From positions 32,576,649-32,640,648 of the forward strand of contig CM028330.1 of the NCBI GenBank assembly GCA_016647705.1: a DNA stretch of 64,000 nucleotides. Reading direction: 5' to 3'. The stretch is from Eucommia ulmoides (Eukaryota > Streptophyta > Magnoliopsida > Garryales > Eucommiaceae). This document shows positions 43,061 to 55,290 of the stretch, piece by piece (the first letter of the stretch is position 1; every line of letters begins with the position of its first letter). A program made the translations under genes and the position numbers. Under the pieces are notes generated by a model, which was not told the DNA's origin, searched no databases, and saw only the letters and a list, made by a program, of their open reading frames with translations.

Positions 43061-44846
43061 TGTTGGCCCAAAAATTTACCCAAAAGGGGAGTGAATTGGA
43101 TAGTTAAAAATTTAGTAATCAAATCTAATTAATCCTAATTAAATTTTATCTTTGTTAATATGCAAAAACGTGACTTACTAATTGTGCACACACAAAAAGC
43201 TTAGGAATAGAGAAATTGACGCATAGAATTTATAGTGGTTTGACAAGCTTCTCTTACCTACATCCACTCCCCTGAACTCTCTCAAGGAATTCACAATCCA
43301 CTAACCATACCTGATTCTTTTCACAGGTAAGAATCAAAACCTTACAATAATTCTTTTCCCAGGTAAGAATTAAACATTTACACCATGATTAAGTAAGGTC
43401 CCTTTATTGCCAATCAAAACTCTTACTTAAACCAATTACCTTTAGGTCTAACATACAACTCACAAAATACAAAAATGAACATTATGTTCTCACGAGAGTT
43501 TCTACCAACTTAATTCAAAATAAACTCGACTAGTGTCCTGGTACTAATGATAGAAGTGTATGTAATAATATGAGAAACTAAATCAAGAATACATCAAGTT
43601 AAGCACAAAACTATTTTGAAATCAGATCTTATAAAAATCATTTTAAACAGATCTTTAATAATTTCAGGAAGAACATTTTTTTATCTCAAATATAGTAGGC
43701 TCAGAAATAGAATTATATATATCAATTAAAGCACAGTCATTTTGAGTGCACAAAAATAATTGGAGAGAACTCATCAATATTTCCTTTAAGAAAGATATTG
43801 AGAAGGATAGTTGCGTAGTAATCTCAATTTTACAAAGATCAGCTTTTTCACAATCAAGAATACTCTCAAAATAAAACCTCAAAAAATTTCGATAAATAAA
43901 AAAACATTCTCTCTAAAAATCTAATGATTCCTAATGATTTAAATTTGAATTTCCCAGGTCTATTAAGAGAGGAATTAATGATAGCTTATAACGATAGTTT
44001 TCAAAAGATATGTCTAGAAGTAGCACATATATACCCCATATATAAATCTTATTTATAAAAGTTATATTTGACAAAAAATACCAATTTTAAAACATTTAAT
44101 TTAGTACAAAAAATAATTTGATTTAAACCCAAAAAGGATAGAAAGACGTTTTCTCAGTATAACTCACAAAATCAAAAATTTTGTGGACTAAATAATAAGA
44201 TCATCAAAATATATATGATATCGTTGAAAAATTATTCTCAGGCATCACAATATAATTTTCTAACATTCAAATTCTTAAAATATGGCTAAAAGATCTTTGA
44301 AGAACATGTAGGTCAAATAAAAAAATCAAAACATATTGGTCCATTGTTTAGGCCAAATGTTCGAAATTCTTGTTGTTTTCAAACAAATTCAATCAATCGA
44401 AAACTTTAATCAATCAACTGATTTCCATTATGTATTTTTCATTCAGTTCATCAGTCGATCGAAATGGCGCAAACCCCAAATCTCTAGGAACCTGAATTTG
44501 GCAGTCGATCGAAATACCAATTGGTCGACTGTTTAAGAAATTTATCACTTCTGACCATATTCATATCATTATATAAGCATATTCATGTGTTGTGCATGAT
44601 CCTAATCTGTTTTCATTAGAGTTTAGAAATAATTAAAATGTTTTTACCTCGTAATAAATAAATAAAAAATCTTCTTTCAAATTGTCTTCAATAGCTTCCA
44701 ATGCAACCGACTTGATCTTCAAAATCTTTCTCATTTCTTCTCAAACAATTACACGAACTAAACTTAATACTCAATAAATCCTTAGTCCTTAAAACATCTA
44801 AGTTAGTTGTTTCATCAAAACATTAAATTGTGTCTTAGGGTTAATA
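43061..44846 (-). mobile_element. SIRE-like LTR, minus strand, 1786 bp
   Basis: On the minus strand it ends GGGCCAACA at 43061 with the family's CACTCCCCTTTTGGGTA stretch. It starts near 44846 in a mutated TATTAACCCTAAG version of TGTTGATCC. A GTCGATCG cluster lies at 44455-44535. It cuts the SANT-like pseudogene. A 5-bp duplication was not found. Confidence 0.75.
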
Positions 44847-45254
44847 ATCTCTCTTTTTTTCTATAATGACAATTAACTTGATGCTTTCTCAAAAATAATA
44901 TTAATAAACATACTCCCCCTAAATATGAGGGCGAGTTTTGTTCAAGTTAAAGACCGTAATGAGAAAAATTTTTAATTCGACATAATGGAATTCAAGATAT
45001 GCAATGCAATTTAGAGAAGACATTTAAAAATTCTCCCCTTTTGTAAAAATCTTTAACTTAAATTTTTTTTCCCCCTTTGTAGAAAGTAAACATCACACGA
45101 ATCTCTCTCCCATTGTCATTTTAAAAAGGGGGGGTGAATCAAAATAATTGGAATGTCATATTACTTGCAAAATTTTATTTTTCTTTTAAAGCATTTTGAT
45201 ATGGTTTCCAAACAAATATTAGATCTTGAAAGAATTATTGATAAAAAACACAAT
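44847..45254 (-). other. SIRE-like internal tail, unassigned beyond
   Basis: Carries a purine-rich AAAAAGAGAGAT next to the LTR and CTAAATATGAGG as in 14569-14800. No pol. It ends where a plus-strand LTR of the same family begins. Confidence 0.45.
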
Positions 45255-46740
45255 TGTTGATCCCTAGGTTTTGATATACGATTAAGTGTTGATGTTTTTG
45301 TTGGAACTAATGTATTTGTTGAGTGTTTCATAAAAGAGTTCCATATTGTTGATTGTGTTGAAGACATTATGAAAAAAATGTTAAGGGTGCAAAGATAGAC
45401 GCATTGAATAAACGAAGAGTTGTGAAAACCTTGAAGAAATTAGGTAAAAACAACTCTATACTTTTATACTCTTAATGTAATCCGAATTAGGATCATACAC
45501 GACACTATTAAATGAGTTATCTTTTTATGTGTTGATATAATAAAATTTAGGATTCTAATTATTGATTTAATATGTGCTCCAAATGTAAAATTGAAAATGG
45601 AAATTGACCTAATTGAAAATAAGAATTAAAGTATAAAAAATTAAATTTTAGGGTCAATTCAGTCAATCGAGAAAAACAATCGGTTAACAGAATCAAACAG
45701 TGTGTTTTGGAGCAGAAATGGTAAAAGAAATTACCACCCAACATCAATCGGTTAACCAATCAAAAGGATAGGTCAATCATTTGAAACAGTGAGGTTTTCA
45801 TAGCAAAATGGCTTGTCCCTGCATCGATCAATCAACCAAACCAAGGCAATCGGTCAACTGATTGGATCTTAAATTTGGTAGGGAAAGTCTCTGAATCAAT
45901 TGGTCAACTGATTAGGTTGAATTTTGGCAGGAGAACTCTTTGCATCAATCGGTCAACCGACCATAGGAGTATCAATCAACTAACTGGCATTTTGGTTTAT
46001 CCTGGTTTCAATGTTGTATCAATCGATCAACTCACTGCCAGGGATCGGTCAACTAACTGTTTTGGTTGAGATTTCGAGGAACTTGGTCTCCAGGTAAAAA
46101 ACTAGCCATTTTTATGATTCCAAGGGAGAGATTTGGATAATCTAATCTTATTAAAGATATGGTACATATATTTTATATTCCTATTGATTTGGTCCACATA
46201 ATTTAAGATTCTCTCAATTTAAATTGTTAAATACTTCTTATCTTTATGATTGTCAATTGAGAAATAATTCATGGATTTATTTGAGAATTTTAAAAGATAT
46301 TTTTAAGTGGATTATCCCAGAATTGAATGAGATTATTATAAGGGTTTAAGAGTGCCTTTTAGAGGAATATCTTTTGAAAAGTAGCCGTTGTAGGGCTTAT
46401 TATCAGTCTATATATATAGACCTGCAGGTTTGAGATAAAACATATCAAGAACATCAGTTCCTAAGTTTTTCTAAGAGTTATTATTCTGTTGAGATTTTCA
46501 AGAGAGATTTGGCGTCACCGACTTGTGCTATCTTGCAATTCTGTTTTCATTCTTTGGTGTTTTCTCGGTAAGATCTTTCCAAGCTATTGTTTTTTATTTT
46601 GATTTGATATTATTATTATTTTCTTGGTGTTTAGATCGTTAGAAAATCGTTTTCAAAATTTAAAAGCCTGAAAATCTTTTTAAAACGATTTTATGTGATT
46701 ATCTAATTATGTGTTTTATTTATCTTTGACAAAATAACAT
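45255..46740 (+). mobile_element. SIRE-like LTR fragment, plus strand
   Basis: Starts TGTTGATCCCTAGG, with the GTTGATGTTTT..GGAACTAATG block and a TCGGTTAACC/TCGGTCAACCGA cluster (45660-46070). Similarity to 8392-10533 stops near GATTATCTAATTATG, at about 70% of full LTR length. Confidence 0.75.
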
Positions 46741-46950
46741 GTATACTAAAATTTTATTACAAAATTTCATGGATCGCTATGAGATAAAAATGAAATTTCA
46801 TAGATAACTTAATCCCAAGATTAACAAAACATCAAATAACAAACCACCAAATATCTAAACCATCCAAAACTAAATAGTTAATTATTAGAATACCATTGTA
46901 TATTCAAATAGATCAAGTTTTAAATATTACACAACACAATAAAAAATCCA
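46741..46950. other. unassigned AT-rich DNA
   Basis: About 210 bp with no feature beyond small GAAATTTCAT inverted repeats near 46790. Confidence 0.4.
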
Positions 46951-48149
46951 TCAATAAGGACTGGGACCAAGATAAGAATAGTAAGGGCCAGTAGGACCAG
47001 TTGGACTAGGAGGTGGTGGAGGGTAGTACAAACTTAACGGACCAGATGACCTAGGAGGCGGATGAGAGTAATAAGGATGAAAATTCTACAACATAACATG
47101 ACTTTGATCCACCGAGGTCGACATTCTTCCCATTTGCACCGTCAAACCATCAAGCTGTCCATCAACGACCTCGATATATTGTTGAAAATAATCGAATTGC
47201 ACCTAAAGATGATCAAGTCTCTTATACACTCAATACAAACTAACTTTTTCTACTTTAGTCCCTACATCTTCCCTTTTCTCATTTTCTTTTTCTTCATTAC
47301 CCCCTTTTTTTGGCACCTATCGATCTCCCATATACTCATAGACCATAAATATTATTGCATTTGACTTTAGGATGGGTTATTAGACATGATACACGTTGCA
47401 CAATCCTCATCAAGAGGGAAATTGAAATGTTCAAGAATATGACAAAACAATTGTCACTATAAGATAGGACATGGGATATTACACTTAATTGATACTTCAT
47501 ATGCTCTAAGATAAGGGTGGGAATGTCTATCTTAGTGGTTATTAATGATGGAATGCTGAAGAAATGTATCAAAGTCAATGACCGTGGCGCAACTACTTCC
47601 CGAAGAGAAAGATAATCGATGATTATGGAATGATAAATACATCGCTCAAGACTATGATCCCTAGTCTTCGCATCAACAACATGAAACTCCTGATGGGCCC
47701 GGATAAGATTAAAATTGTGTAAAATCCAATTGGTATTGTTTTGTGGGAAAACAGTTCCTCTTGTTTCATCAAGGAGAGTTGCAAGATCATCTAAAGATAA
47801 ATCAATACTAACACCGGTCAAGTAAAAATAAATTCTATCATCCATTTGGTAAAAGTTATTGTGAAATGTTTTTACCAAGTGACTCGAACAATGCTTATTT
47901 TTCGACAAGAAAACGTCACATCCCAAATATTTAAATTTTGTCAAAATATCAATTCCTTTGGACTCCAAGTCCTTGAAGTCCATAGGTCTTCCACACACAA
48001 CTTTTCTTTTGTTCAAATCAAATTGGATTTTCTTTTGATTTTCTTTTTATTAAGAACTTGTAATTTTCAACATCCAGTTTTGGTGCCTTCTTAGCTTTTT
48101 CCTTATACCCTTGAGCCCATCTTTTCTTAGAAACATATTTTTGGACCAT
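46951..48149 (-). pseudogene. plant transposon protein ORF of non-autonomous LTR element
   Basis: Minus strand. Starts MVQKYVSKKRW at 48149, changes frame near 48020 and runs 226 residues to a stop near 47336. DDRIYFYLTGVSIDLSLDDLA and the SLERCIYHSIIIDYLSL region follow the 'putative plant transposon protein' family (PF20167 type), found at the gag position of non-autonomous LTR elements. After that stop the same gene plan continues: a weak heptad region (RLDHLQVQFDYFQQYIEVV), then a proline-rich PPPPSPTGPTGPYY tail ending at 46953. The function in the family is unknown. At least one frame change and two stops. Confidence 0.68.
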
Positions 48150-48966
48150 TGTTTACAAGGGTTTCAACAAGGAATGGAATAAAGTATACTAGAGATAAGA
48201 TCTAAACAAGAATGACGAATGAAAACAAGAAAACAACAAGAATAATACTAGGAATCAATGAAACGGCGAGAAAAACAAAGAAGAAACAAGTAAACCTTAC
48301 TTAGAGTGAGAATCACTGAAACAACTTGAAGACCCTAAACAATTGAACACCTTTTGCTTTTAATCTCACCCACAACTCTTCAAATTACATAGATATAAGC
48401 CTTTTATAGAGAATTTTTGCGAGTTTTGATGAAGATAATTCAAGACAGTGCAGGGCAAATCCGCCTAGGCGGTGGAATTTCTGCCTAGGCGGAGTTAGGT
48501 CAGTTAAGTCTAATCGCCTGGGCGGTGAAGTAGGCGGTGGACTGGAGAACATTCTGTTGGATTTTTGCCTAGGCGGTAGAATTTCCGCCTAGGCAAACGG
48601 CTGTCAGTAGCCCTTCTACGTCCTCTGCTGGATTTCCGCCTAAGTGGTAGAATTTCTGCTCAGGTGGTCGTCCGTCAGTAACATTTTGCTCTTCTCTGCA
48701 TTTTCACCGCTTAGGCGGTGGTCTGGACGCCTAAGCGGTGGGCTTGTTTCGTCTTTTTGCTTCCGAGCTTGTTTATCCACCGTAACTTCGAACTGCTTTG
48801 GTTCGATCTCATCGTTTTAGCTCCAGTTTCCTATCTTTTTGACCCACACACCTGAGTTATAGAAAAAGTATGAAAACTAATTAAAACATAATAAAAATAA
48901 CTATAAACATATTCGAAAACTAACAAATTCGGATTGAAAATAAATAGGTTTTTCACACCTATCAAC
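48150..48966 (-). mobile_element. LTR and leader of the non-autonomous element
   Basis: On the minus strand it begins TGTTGATAGGTGTG at 48966 and leads into the ORF at 48149. It contains repeated CCGCCTAGGCGG-type palindromes (48460-48745). The LTR/leader border is not placed and no second LTR is in the window. Confidence 0.55.
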
Positions 48967-49600
48967 ATTCGTGAGTACGATGTCCTAACTTGCTACAAAC
49001 GTAACAGTTACCTTTGAATTTTATATTCAAATCCCATTTAAAGCTATGACTTGGGCTTAAATCATAATGTTTTCGTTTTTATCAATTCTTTGAGACTCTA
49101 CTACATTAGTTTTAGATTCCATGGTTTGGAAATTCACTCGCTTTTCAGCAATATGATGTTCCTCATCTATTCTCAATTTTAAGATAAGATATTTAAGACT
49201 TACTCTTTATGTTTATGTTTAAGATAATTCTTGAAGTCACTCCAAAAAAAAGATAATTTTTCACTAATAGTTGTCACTTGGAATGATTCACTTAGGGCCA
49301 TTCTCTCTGCATTAATATCATGAAAAATCACTTGAAGTTATTCAGCCTGACTGACAACTATTTTTGAATCCATTATTTTATAGTATAAGAATTTTCCAAC
49401 TACAAACTTCTCAGTGTCGGCATCCTCTGTTTTATATTTTTTTTCAAGTGATAGCCACAACTCTTTCACTGTTTTAACTGAAAAATATACACTATAAAGC
49501 TATAAAGTGTATTATTCAATCCATTCAAAATATAATTTTTGCACAGAAAATCAGTAGTTTTACCATTATTTCCAAAATTCTTAAAACAAAATTTACCTTT
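48967..49600 (-). pseudogene. copia gag remnant
   Basis: Minus strand. VKELWLSLEKKYKTEDAD and KFVVGKFLYYKI, then a decayed LPxxWxDFKNYLKHK block and a CCHC knuckle CYVCSKLGHRTHEC at the very end are classic Ty1/copia gag signatures. Several stops and frame changes. The last Cys codon shares its TG with the start of the LTR at 48966. Confidence 0.8.
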
Positions 49601-50270
49601 ACTCAGGCGCTTACAGTTACATGGACGTTTGCTTCTTAGAATATAACAATTATAATCCTAAGATACTAACACTTGAAATCAAAGGATCCGATGAACAAAA
49701 TAAGTGTTGAACTCTCTTTCAAGAATAAACTAAAATAGACTCAAAGTATATGTGTAATGCAAGATTTCTTAAGTTTTCATACCTAAATGATAATGCAAAC
49801 TTCTTTATTTATAGATAAAATAAATGAGTAATTCCAACACACCCAAAATCTCACTTTAAAGTTACTAAGAATTAATTACACATAACTCTTTATTAAAAAT
49901 GAGTTACAAATATGAAAAAACAAATCTTGTTTGGTTAGGAAAATTACTAGAATCAATTTAAAGAAAATTTTAGAAAAAATTCTCTCTACTTGGATCAACC
50001 CAAATCCAAACCTAAACCCATGACCCATGACACGACCAGGGTTCGAAATCCAAAATGGATTATAAAAGTGACTTTAAGTGTTTTTCATAACCAATGTGAC
50101 ATTACTTATTTTACATACCTCAATTAATTTCAGAGGCCACTTTAAAAGATAATTTCTCATTCACATTATAATAATTTTTGACAAATAAAAAATTCACGTT
50201 CTTCCTCTCAAAAATTATTTTTGTCTAACATTGACATTACGGGAAAAAATGAAAATATCCTTAATTTTAA
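49601..50270. other. probable leader of the dead copia; no gene
   Basis: AT-rich, no open frame, no motif beyond a TTTATTTATAG box near 49800. Confidence 0.35.
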
Positions 50271-50730
50271 GGTGGCGTTTGGTACGCGGGATTTAAGATG
50301 GAATTGGAATGACTATGAGAATGGTCATTCCATTCCTATGTTTGATGCATAGGATTTAATCACATTCCTATTACTAAGGAATCCCTAATTCCACAAAACA
50401 TGGGATTAACCAATACCAAGATAAACTTGGTATTGGTTAATCCCAATTATATAAGATTAGGTTTTAATCAATAATTGGTCAAAACACGAGACCAAATATT
50501 AAATAAATATTTAAATTCAAATAAAATTTAATTAAATTAACTATTATACCGTTTGAAAATTCAATAAAATTACTATTTTACCCTTTGATGTCATTCTAAT
50601 ACCACATGTAAATCCCTTTCGTCACCAAACATAGGAATGGTAATGACCATTCCATTCTATTACCATACTAATTCCAATCCTATTGTCATTCTATTTTTTT
50701 TTATTCTATTTCAACGTACCAAACGCAGTG
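50271..50730. mobile_element. Tourist-like MITE, copy 1 (460 bp)
   Basis: GGTGGCGTTTGGTACG at the left and CGTACCAAACGCAGTG at the right, flanked by TAA (50268-50270 and 50731-50733). The centre has a CCAATACC..GGTATTGG palindrome. PIF/Harbinger-type by TIR and duplication. Confidence 0.82.
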
Positions 50731-50733
50731 TAA

Positions 50734-51394
50734 GGGTTTTGATTTAATTTTATTAACAGATTTTCCCCCAAAATAAAAATTCGAGGGACCAAATATACCC
50801 ATTCATTTGTGAAACGCAATGGTCCATTTGAGCACCCACTTCTAATTTAAAGGAATGAAAATGCACTTTTTCCCGGACTTCACCAGTGGTGATTATTCAG
50901 AGGGCGTGAGAAATGTTCATTTCGCGAAGTATTGAGATTAGTTTGAGGGACAAAGACGGAAGCGATGATAAATCGGCATACCACCGGAGGCAGATAAGCT
51001 GCTGCTTGAAGAATCAAGTTACTTCTGTAACGACTTGGCCCTATTGAAGCTAAATTCTTAGAATTTCAGAAATTTCAGTGCTTTCTTGAAGAATATTTCG
51101 CTATTGCTTGGTGATTTAAATCAAACTTCAGGTATGGACTTAGACCTGATCCTTTAATTTTCTTTTATTAATGTCATGATTTTAGTATTCGTAGTCTTTT
51201 GAAAAAATTGGATTTTTGTTATCCCAATGGATACGTCGTCGCTACCAAATTTCGTCTTTTTTCTTTCTTGATTTGGGTGCAAATTGACACAATCACTACT
51301 TTCATCTCCTTTGCCTACTGCCTGGAGTAAATAGAAAATTGAATTGAATTGGCGATTACAGTAATCTTAAGATACTGTAAGAAAATCAGATTGA
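50734..51394. other. unassigned, possible untranslated exon
   Basis: The part 50840-51135 is less repetitive and ends in a donor-like CAGGTATGG. No coding domain. It could be the 5' UTR of an unseen plus-strand gene; this is a guess. Confidence 0.25.
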
Positions 51395-54330
51395 AGAATA
51401 ATAATAATAATTTAGCTGTTGTTACGAAATTAAAACTTCACGGTAGATTCTTAATTAGTAATTTTGCATCACACGAACAGGAAAGCGTATACAACAACAA
51501 AGCTTTAGGATCGGCTACATGTATCCTCTACATGAATCCTTTTGCTCAAGGACATACCAAACAGATGTTCCTAATTATCTCATCACACTTTTTCTTAGGT
51601 TTACCTTTTCCACTTTGAGAACTTCCACTTGAATTAAATCACATTTTCCATCTCCTCAAGTTCTCTATATACTTGGGTATTATTCCTAACATCTCTTTAA
51701 TAATCTATTCCTAACTTTATCCATTATTATCTTATCACTCATTTACCTTAACATCTTTATTCCGACTTTATCCATTCTTGTTTTACCACTCATTCACCTT
51801 AACATCCTCATTTGCTAACCTTACTTTCTGAACGTGTCTCTTGTTTGCTGTCCAACATTCTAAACCATAGAGAATTGCCCCTCTTATCGCAGTTTATAGA
51901 TTTTTTTCTTACAATTTCAATAGTATCATTTACAAATCATCCCAATTGCACTTTTCTACTTTAACCATTCTGTCTCGACTTTGTGTATAATGTATTCCTT
52001 GATTACTCCATTCCCTTACGCTGCGTTTGGTACGCTGAAATGAAATGGAATGACTATAGGATTGGAATTAGTATGATAATGGAATGAAATGATCATTATC
52101 ATTCCTATGTTTGGTGACAAAAATGATTACATATGGTATTAGAATGATATCAAAGGGTAAAATAGTAATTTAATTAAATTTTCAAATGGTATAATAGTTA
52201 AATTAATTAAATTTCATTCCAATTCAAATATTTGGTCTTGTTTTTTGGCTGATGAATGATTAAAACCTAATCCCATGTAATTGGGATTAGAAATTTTTGG
52301 TAATGAGAATGAGATTTAATCTTATGTACCAAGAATAGAAATGGAATGACCATTCCCATGGCCATTCTAATCCCGGCTCAGATTCCATATACCAAACGCA
52401 GCGTTAAAGTATAGAATCTAAGCATATAAAATTTTCAATCCTAGGGGACCTCTTGATCTCCAATTTTTATCATGTCATTATCTCTCTGAATATTTCTAAA
52501 ATTGAAATGCATCTATTCCGTCTAAGTTTTACTGATCTTTAATCCCCAGACTCTATAACTTATCTCCATTGTTCTAACTAAAGTTTTAAAGTGTCTTCTA
52601 GTGTCATCAACTAGTACCAGGTCATGCGCATGCTTCATGGTACCTCATTTTGAAAATGTTACGTCAGTTTATCCATCACTAAAACAAAGAGTTAAGGACT
52701 TATGATTCTTGATGCAAAGAAAGGTACAAGTATTACCTCCTACGATTCGAACACCAATAATTGTACCTTAATATATGTCCTTAATCACCTTAATATAATC
52801 ATTGGATACTTGCTTCTTTTCTAGAATCCACCACAAAATTTCTCTGGGTCCTTAATCATATGCTTTTTCCAAGTCCACAAAAACCACATGTAAATCTTCC
52901 TACCTTGTATTTCTCCATCAACCTGCTAAATAAATATATGGTTTCAGTGGTTGACCGACTAGACATAAATCCGAATTGATTCTCTTCTATGCTTGTCTCA
53001 TGTTTTATTTGATATTTTATCACTCTCTCCCAAACTTTTATGTATGACTCATTTCCTTTGTGCCCTGATAATTTGTGCAATTTTGGACATCTCCTTTATT
53101 TTTGTAAATAGGTACTAAAATACTCCTCCGATTATCCGACATTCTCTTATTTCTCAATATGTCATTGAATAGTTTAGTTAACCAATCTATTCCAAGATCT
53201 CCTTAACCCTTGCAAACCACTATATTTATCATATTCAGCCCCACAGTTTTTCCATTACTCATCTTCCTTAATCTTCCTTAATGGTATTTTAACTTTTGAA
53301 CCGCGTCTTTGATGCATCTAACACTTCTGAGATCTCGATGCTTCCTCTCAAATCTCTTAGCAAGCTTGTATTTATCCCTCTCTCCATCTTTTGTTTACAA
53401 TTTTTGATTCAATTCATCATAAGCCCTAATTTTAGATTCTTTAATCGCTTTTATTGCCTTTTTTTGGCATGTTTGTACTTCTTCAAACTCTCATACACGT
53501 TCTTTTCCCCAAATCCATGACCACCGTGTGCTTTATCGTATGTCCCACAATCCTTCCTTTCATGCCATTCAAATCTCCAATAAGTATTTTCTCTTGGACA
53601 AGTATACCTTGAACGTCTCCATCCATTTGCTCAAAATTCTTGTTTAACATCTTCGTGCAACCCAACTTGGGGAACGTGCACACTTACCAGTTACCATATT
53701 AATCGTCTCCCCTCCTAAAACTATTTTCAAAATCAACATTCTATCTCTTATTCTCCTAATACTTACCACACTATTCTTTAAATCTCTATCTACCATAATC
53801 CCCACGCCATTCCTATGTTTAACCTTCCCTATATATCACAACTTATACCTAGTACTCTTAATTTCTTTAGACTTCTCTCCCACCCACTTTGTTTATTGCA
53901 AACACAAAATATTAATCCTTCGTCGACTCATCAAATCCACCAAATCTTTTGTCTTTCCTGCAAATGCTCCTAAATTCTAAGTTGCTAACTCAAGCCTATT
54001 GTCATGGACTAGCTTCTTTATCCGCACTGGTTCATTATAACGCGCCATTATTTGTTTGACATCGTATTTGGGCGAAGGCACGGCGTGTCGCTCTCGGGCG
54101 ACGTGCTAGCCCAACCTTGCCCACTTCTCACAACATTGGTTGGTGGTAATATAGCGCATTGCAAGTAGGGGGTGTTCCAACGTGTAATCTAGGATTCAGG
54201 TCATAAAGAGTTATGACAAAGTTTTTACGTTGGCCGTTAGTTGCCTAATACAACCCTTCTCCTTTACCCAAGTTTGGGACTGGTTGTGTAAATAATAAAG
54301 CATAAAACACGCACAACGTATATAGTTCTA
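51395..54330 (-). mobile_element. dead L1-type LINE
   Basis: Minus strand. An endonuclease-like GDLNG block lies near 53565. RT blocks follow (YIKVWERVIKYQI, ENQFGFMSSRSTTE near 52985-53045; a decayed ADDLVLVD region near 52600), then a C-terminal block with GLECWTANKRHVQ (about 51850) and RIHVADPK (about 51520). It ends in an ATT-type simple tail at about 51398-51413. Every block is separated by stops or frame changes. A Tourist-like MITE sits inside. The 5' end is approximate. Confidence 0.85.
52019..52403. mobile_element. Tourist-like MITE, copy 2 (385 bp), inside LINE
   Basis: A perfect 14-bp TIR CGCTGCGTTTGGTA, flanked by TTA (52016-52018 and 52404-52406). The interior matches 50271-50730 and the fragment at 41792. 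It inserted after the LINE. Confidence 0.9.
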
Positions 54331-55290
54331 AAAAATATATATATATTTTTTTAAAGAAACATATAGAGAAAGCCTCATCTTGAATTGCAAGTTTGGTTCT
54401 CAGCATATATCTAGCCGGCTCTGCTGATGCACGAATTAAGATACATTGCTAACTAATCATCCTTTTCTAATCATCATCAACCAAATAAGTGCCCCTCATA
54501 TTGTAAGATTGAGAACTTGAACGAAGGTTTGAACTACTTCCATTTCACGGGGGAAGGCGAAGGTATGGTTTTTCATTATTGGGATGAAAACAGATGGCAT
54601 CATGTTTTTAGATTCTGAATGTATTGATGATTTGATTCTTATGTTTTTTTTTCCAGCTTTCTGATTTAGTGGTATCTTCTGAATCTGGAATGATTGATAG
54701 TTCTTAGTGTTAGTTCAATATCATACATGAGTCTATTATGATCCTCGGCTTCCTAACCGGAGACTGGTCTTTTTGTCTATTGCGGTAGATGGAAGACTCT
54801 AGATCAATCAAACCAGTGATATGCTTAATCCTTATTGCTTACTAAAGCGTCATATATATGTGATTTAAATTTAGTTTCTTCAACAACTGTCATTAATGTT
54901 TATCTTTTCTGTGTATATGTTTCCATGTGGAGAGAGAGCTCATCACAGAAACAATTCTTTTCATCGAAAACAGACAAGGAAACAATTCTTGAGTGAAATT
55001 AGTTCCGCATGTTCCTGCCAAAGTCGAAGGGGAACTGCTTCAAGTGACTTGGTCCTAAGTTTTATTGATATTCCCCAAGTCATTCTAAATCTAAATGGAT
55101 CTTCTTTTCAAAAGAAATTTTCCTTTTGATAGGTGGTTGAATTTTGCATTTGATTGATTGTTGCGAAGGCATCTACTCTGAGGTATGACCATGGTGGTGT
55201 CGTATTCCTCATGGACGTATCCATCCTAAAGCACAATGCTTTTACATACGTAGGTAAGGAATGAATATAGTGAATTTGATGGTCCGCCGT
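54331..55290. other. unassigned, no recognised gene
   Basis: Contains splice-like GAAGGTATGG (54568) and TTTTTTCCAG (54655) and a 77-residue frame at 54896-55129 with no known domain. It may hold untranslated or short exons. Confidence 0.25.

Noticed and set aside
54896-55129. 77-residue frame as a host gene exon
   Set aside because: No recognised domain and no supporting splice phase. Kept only as an unassigned region.
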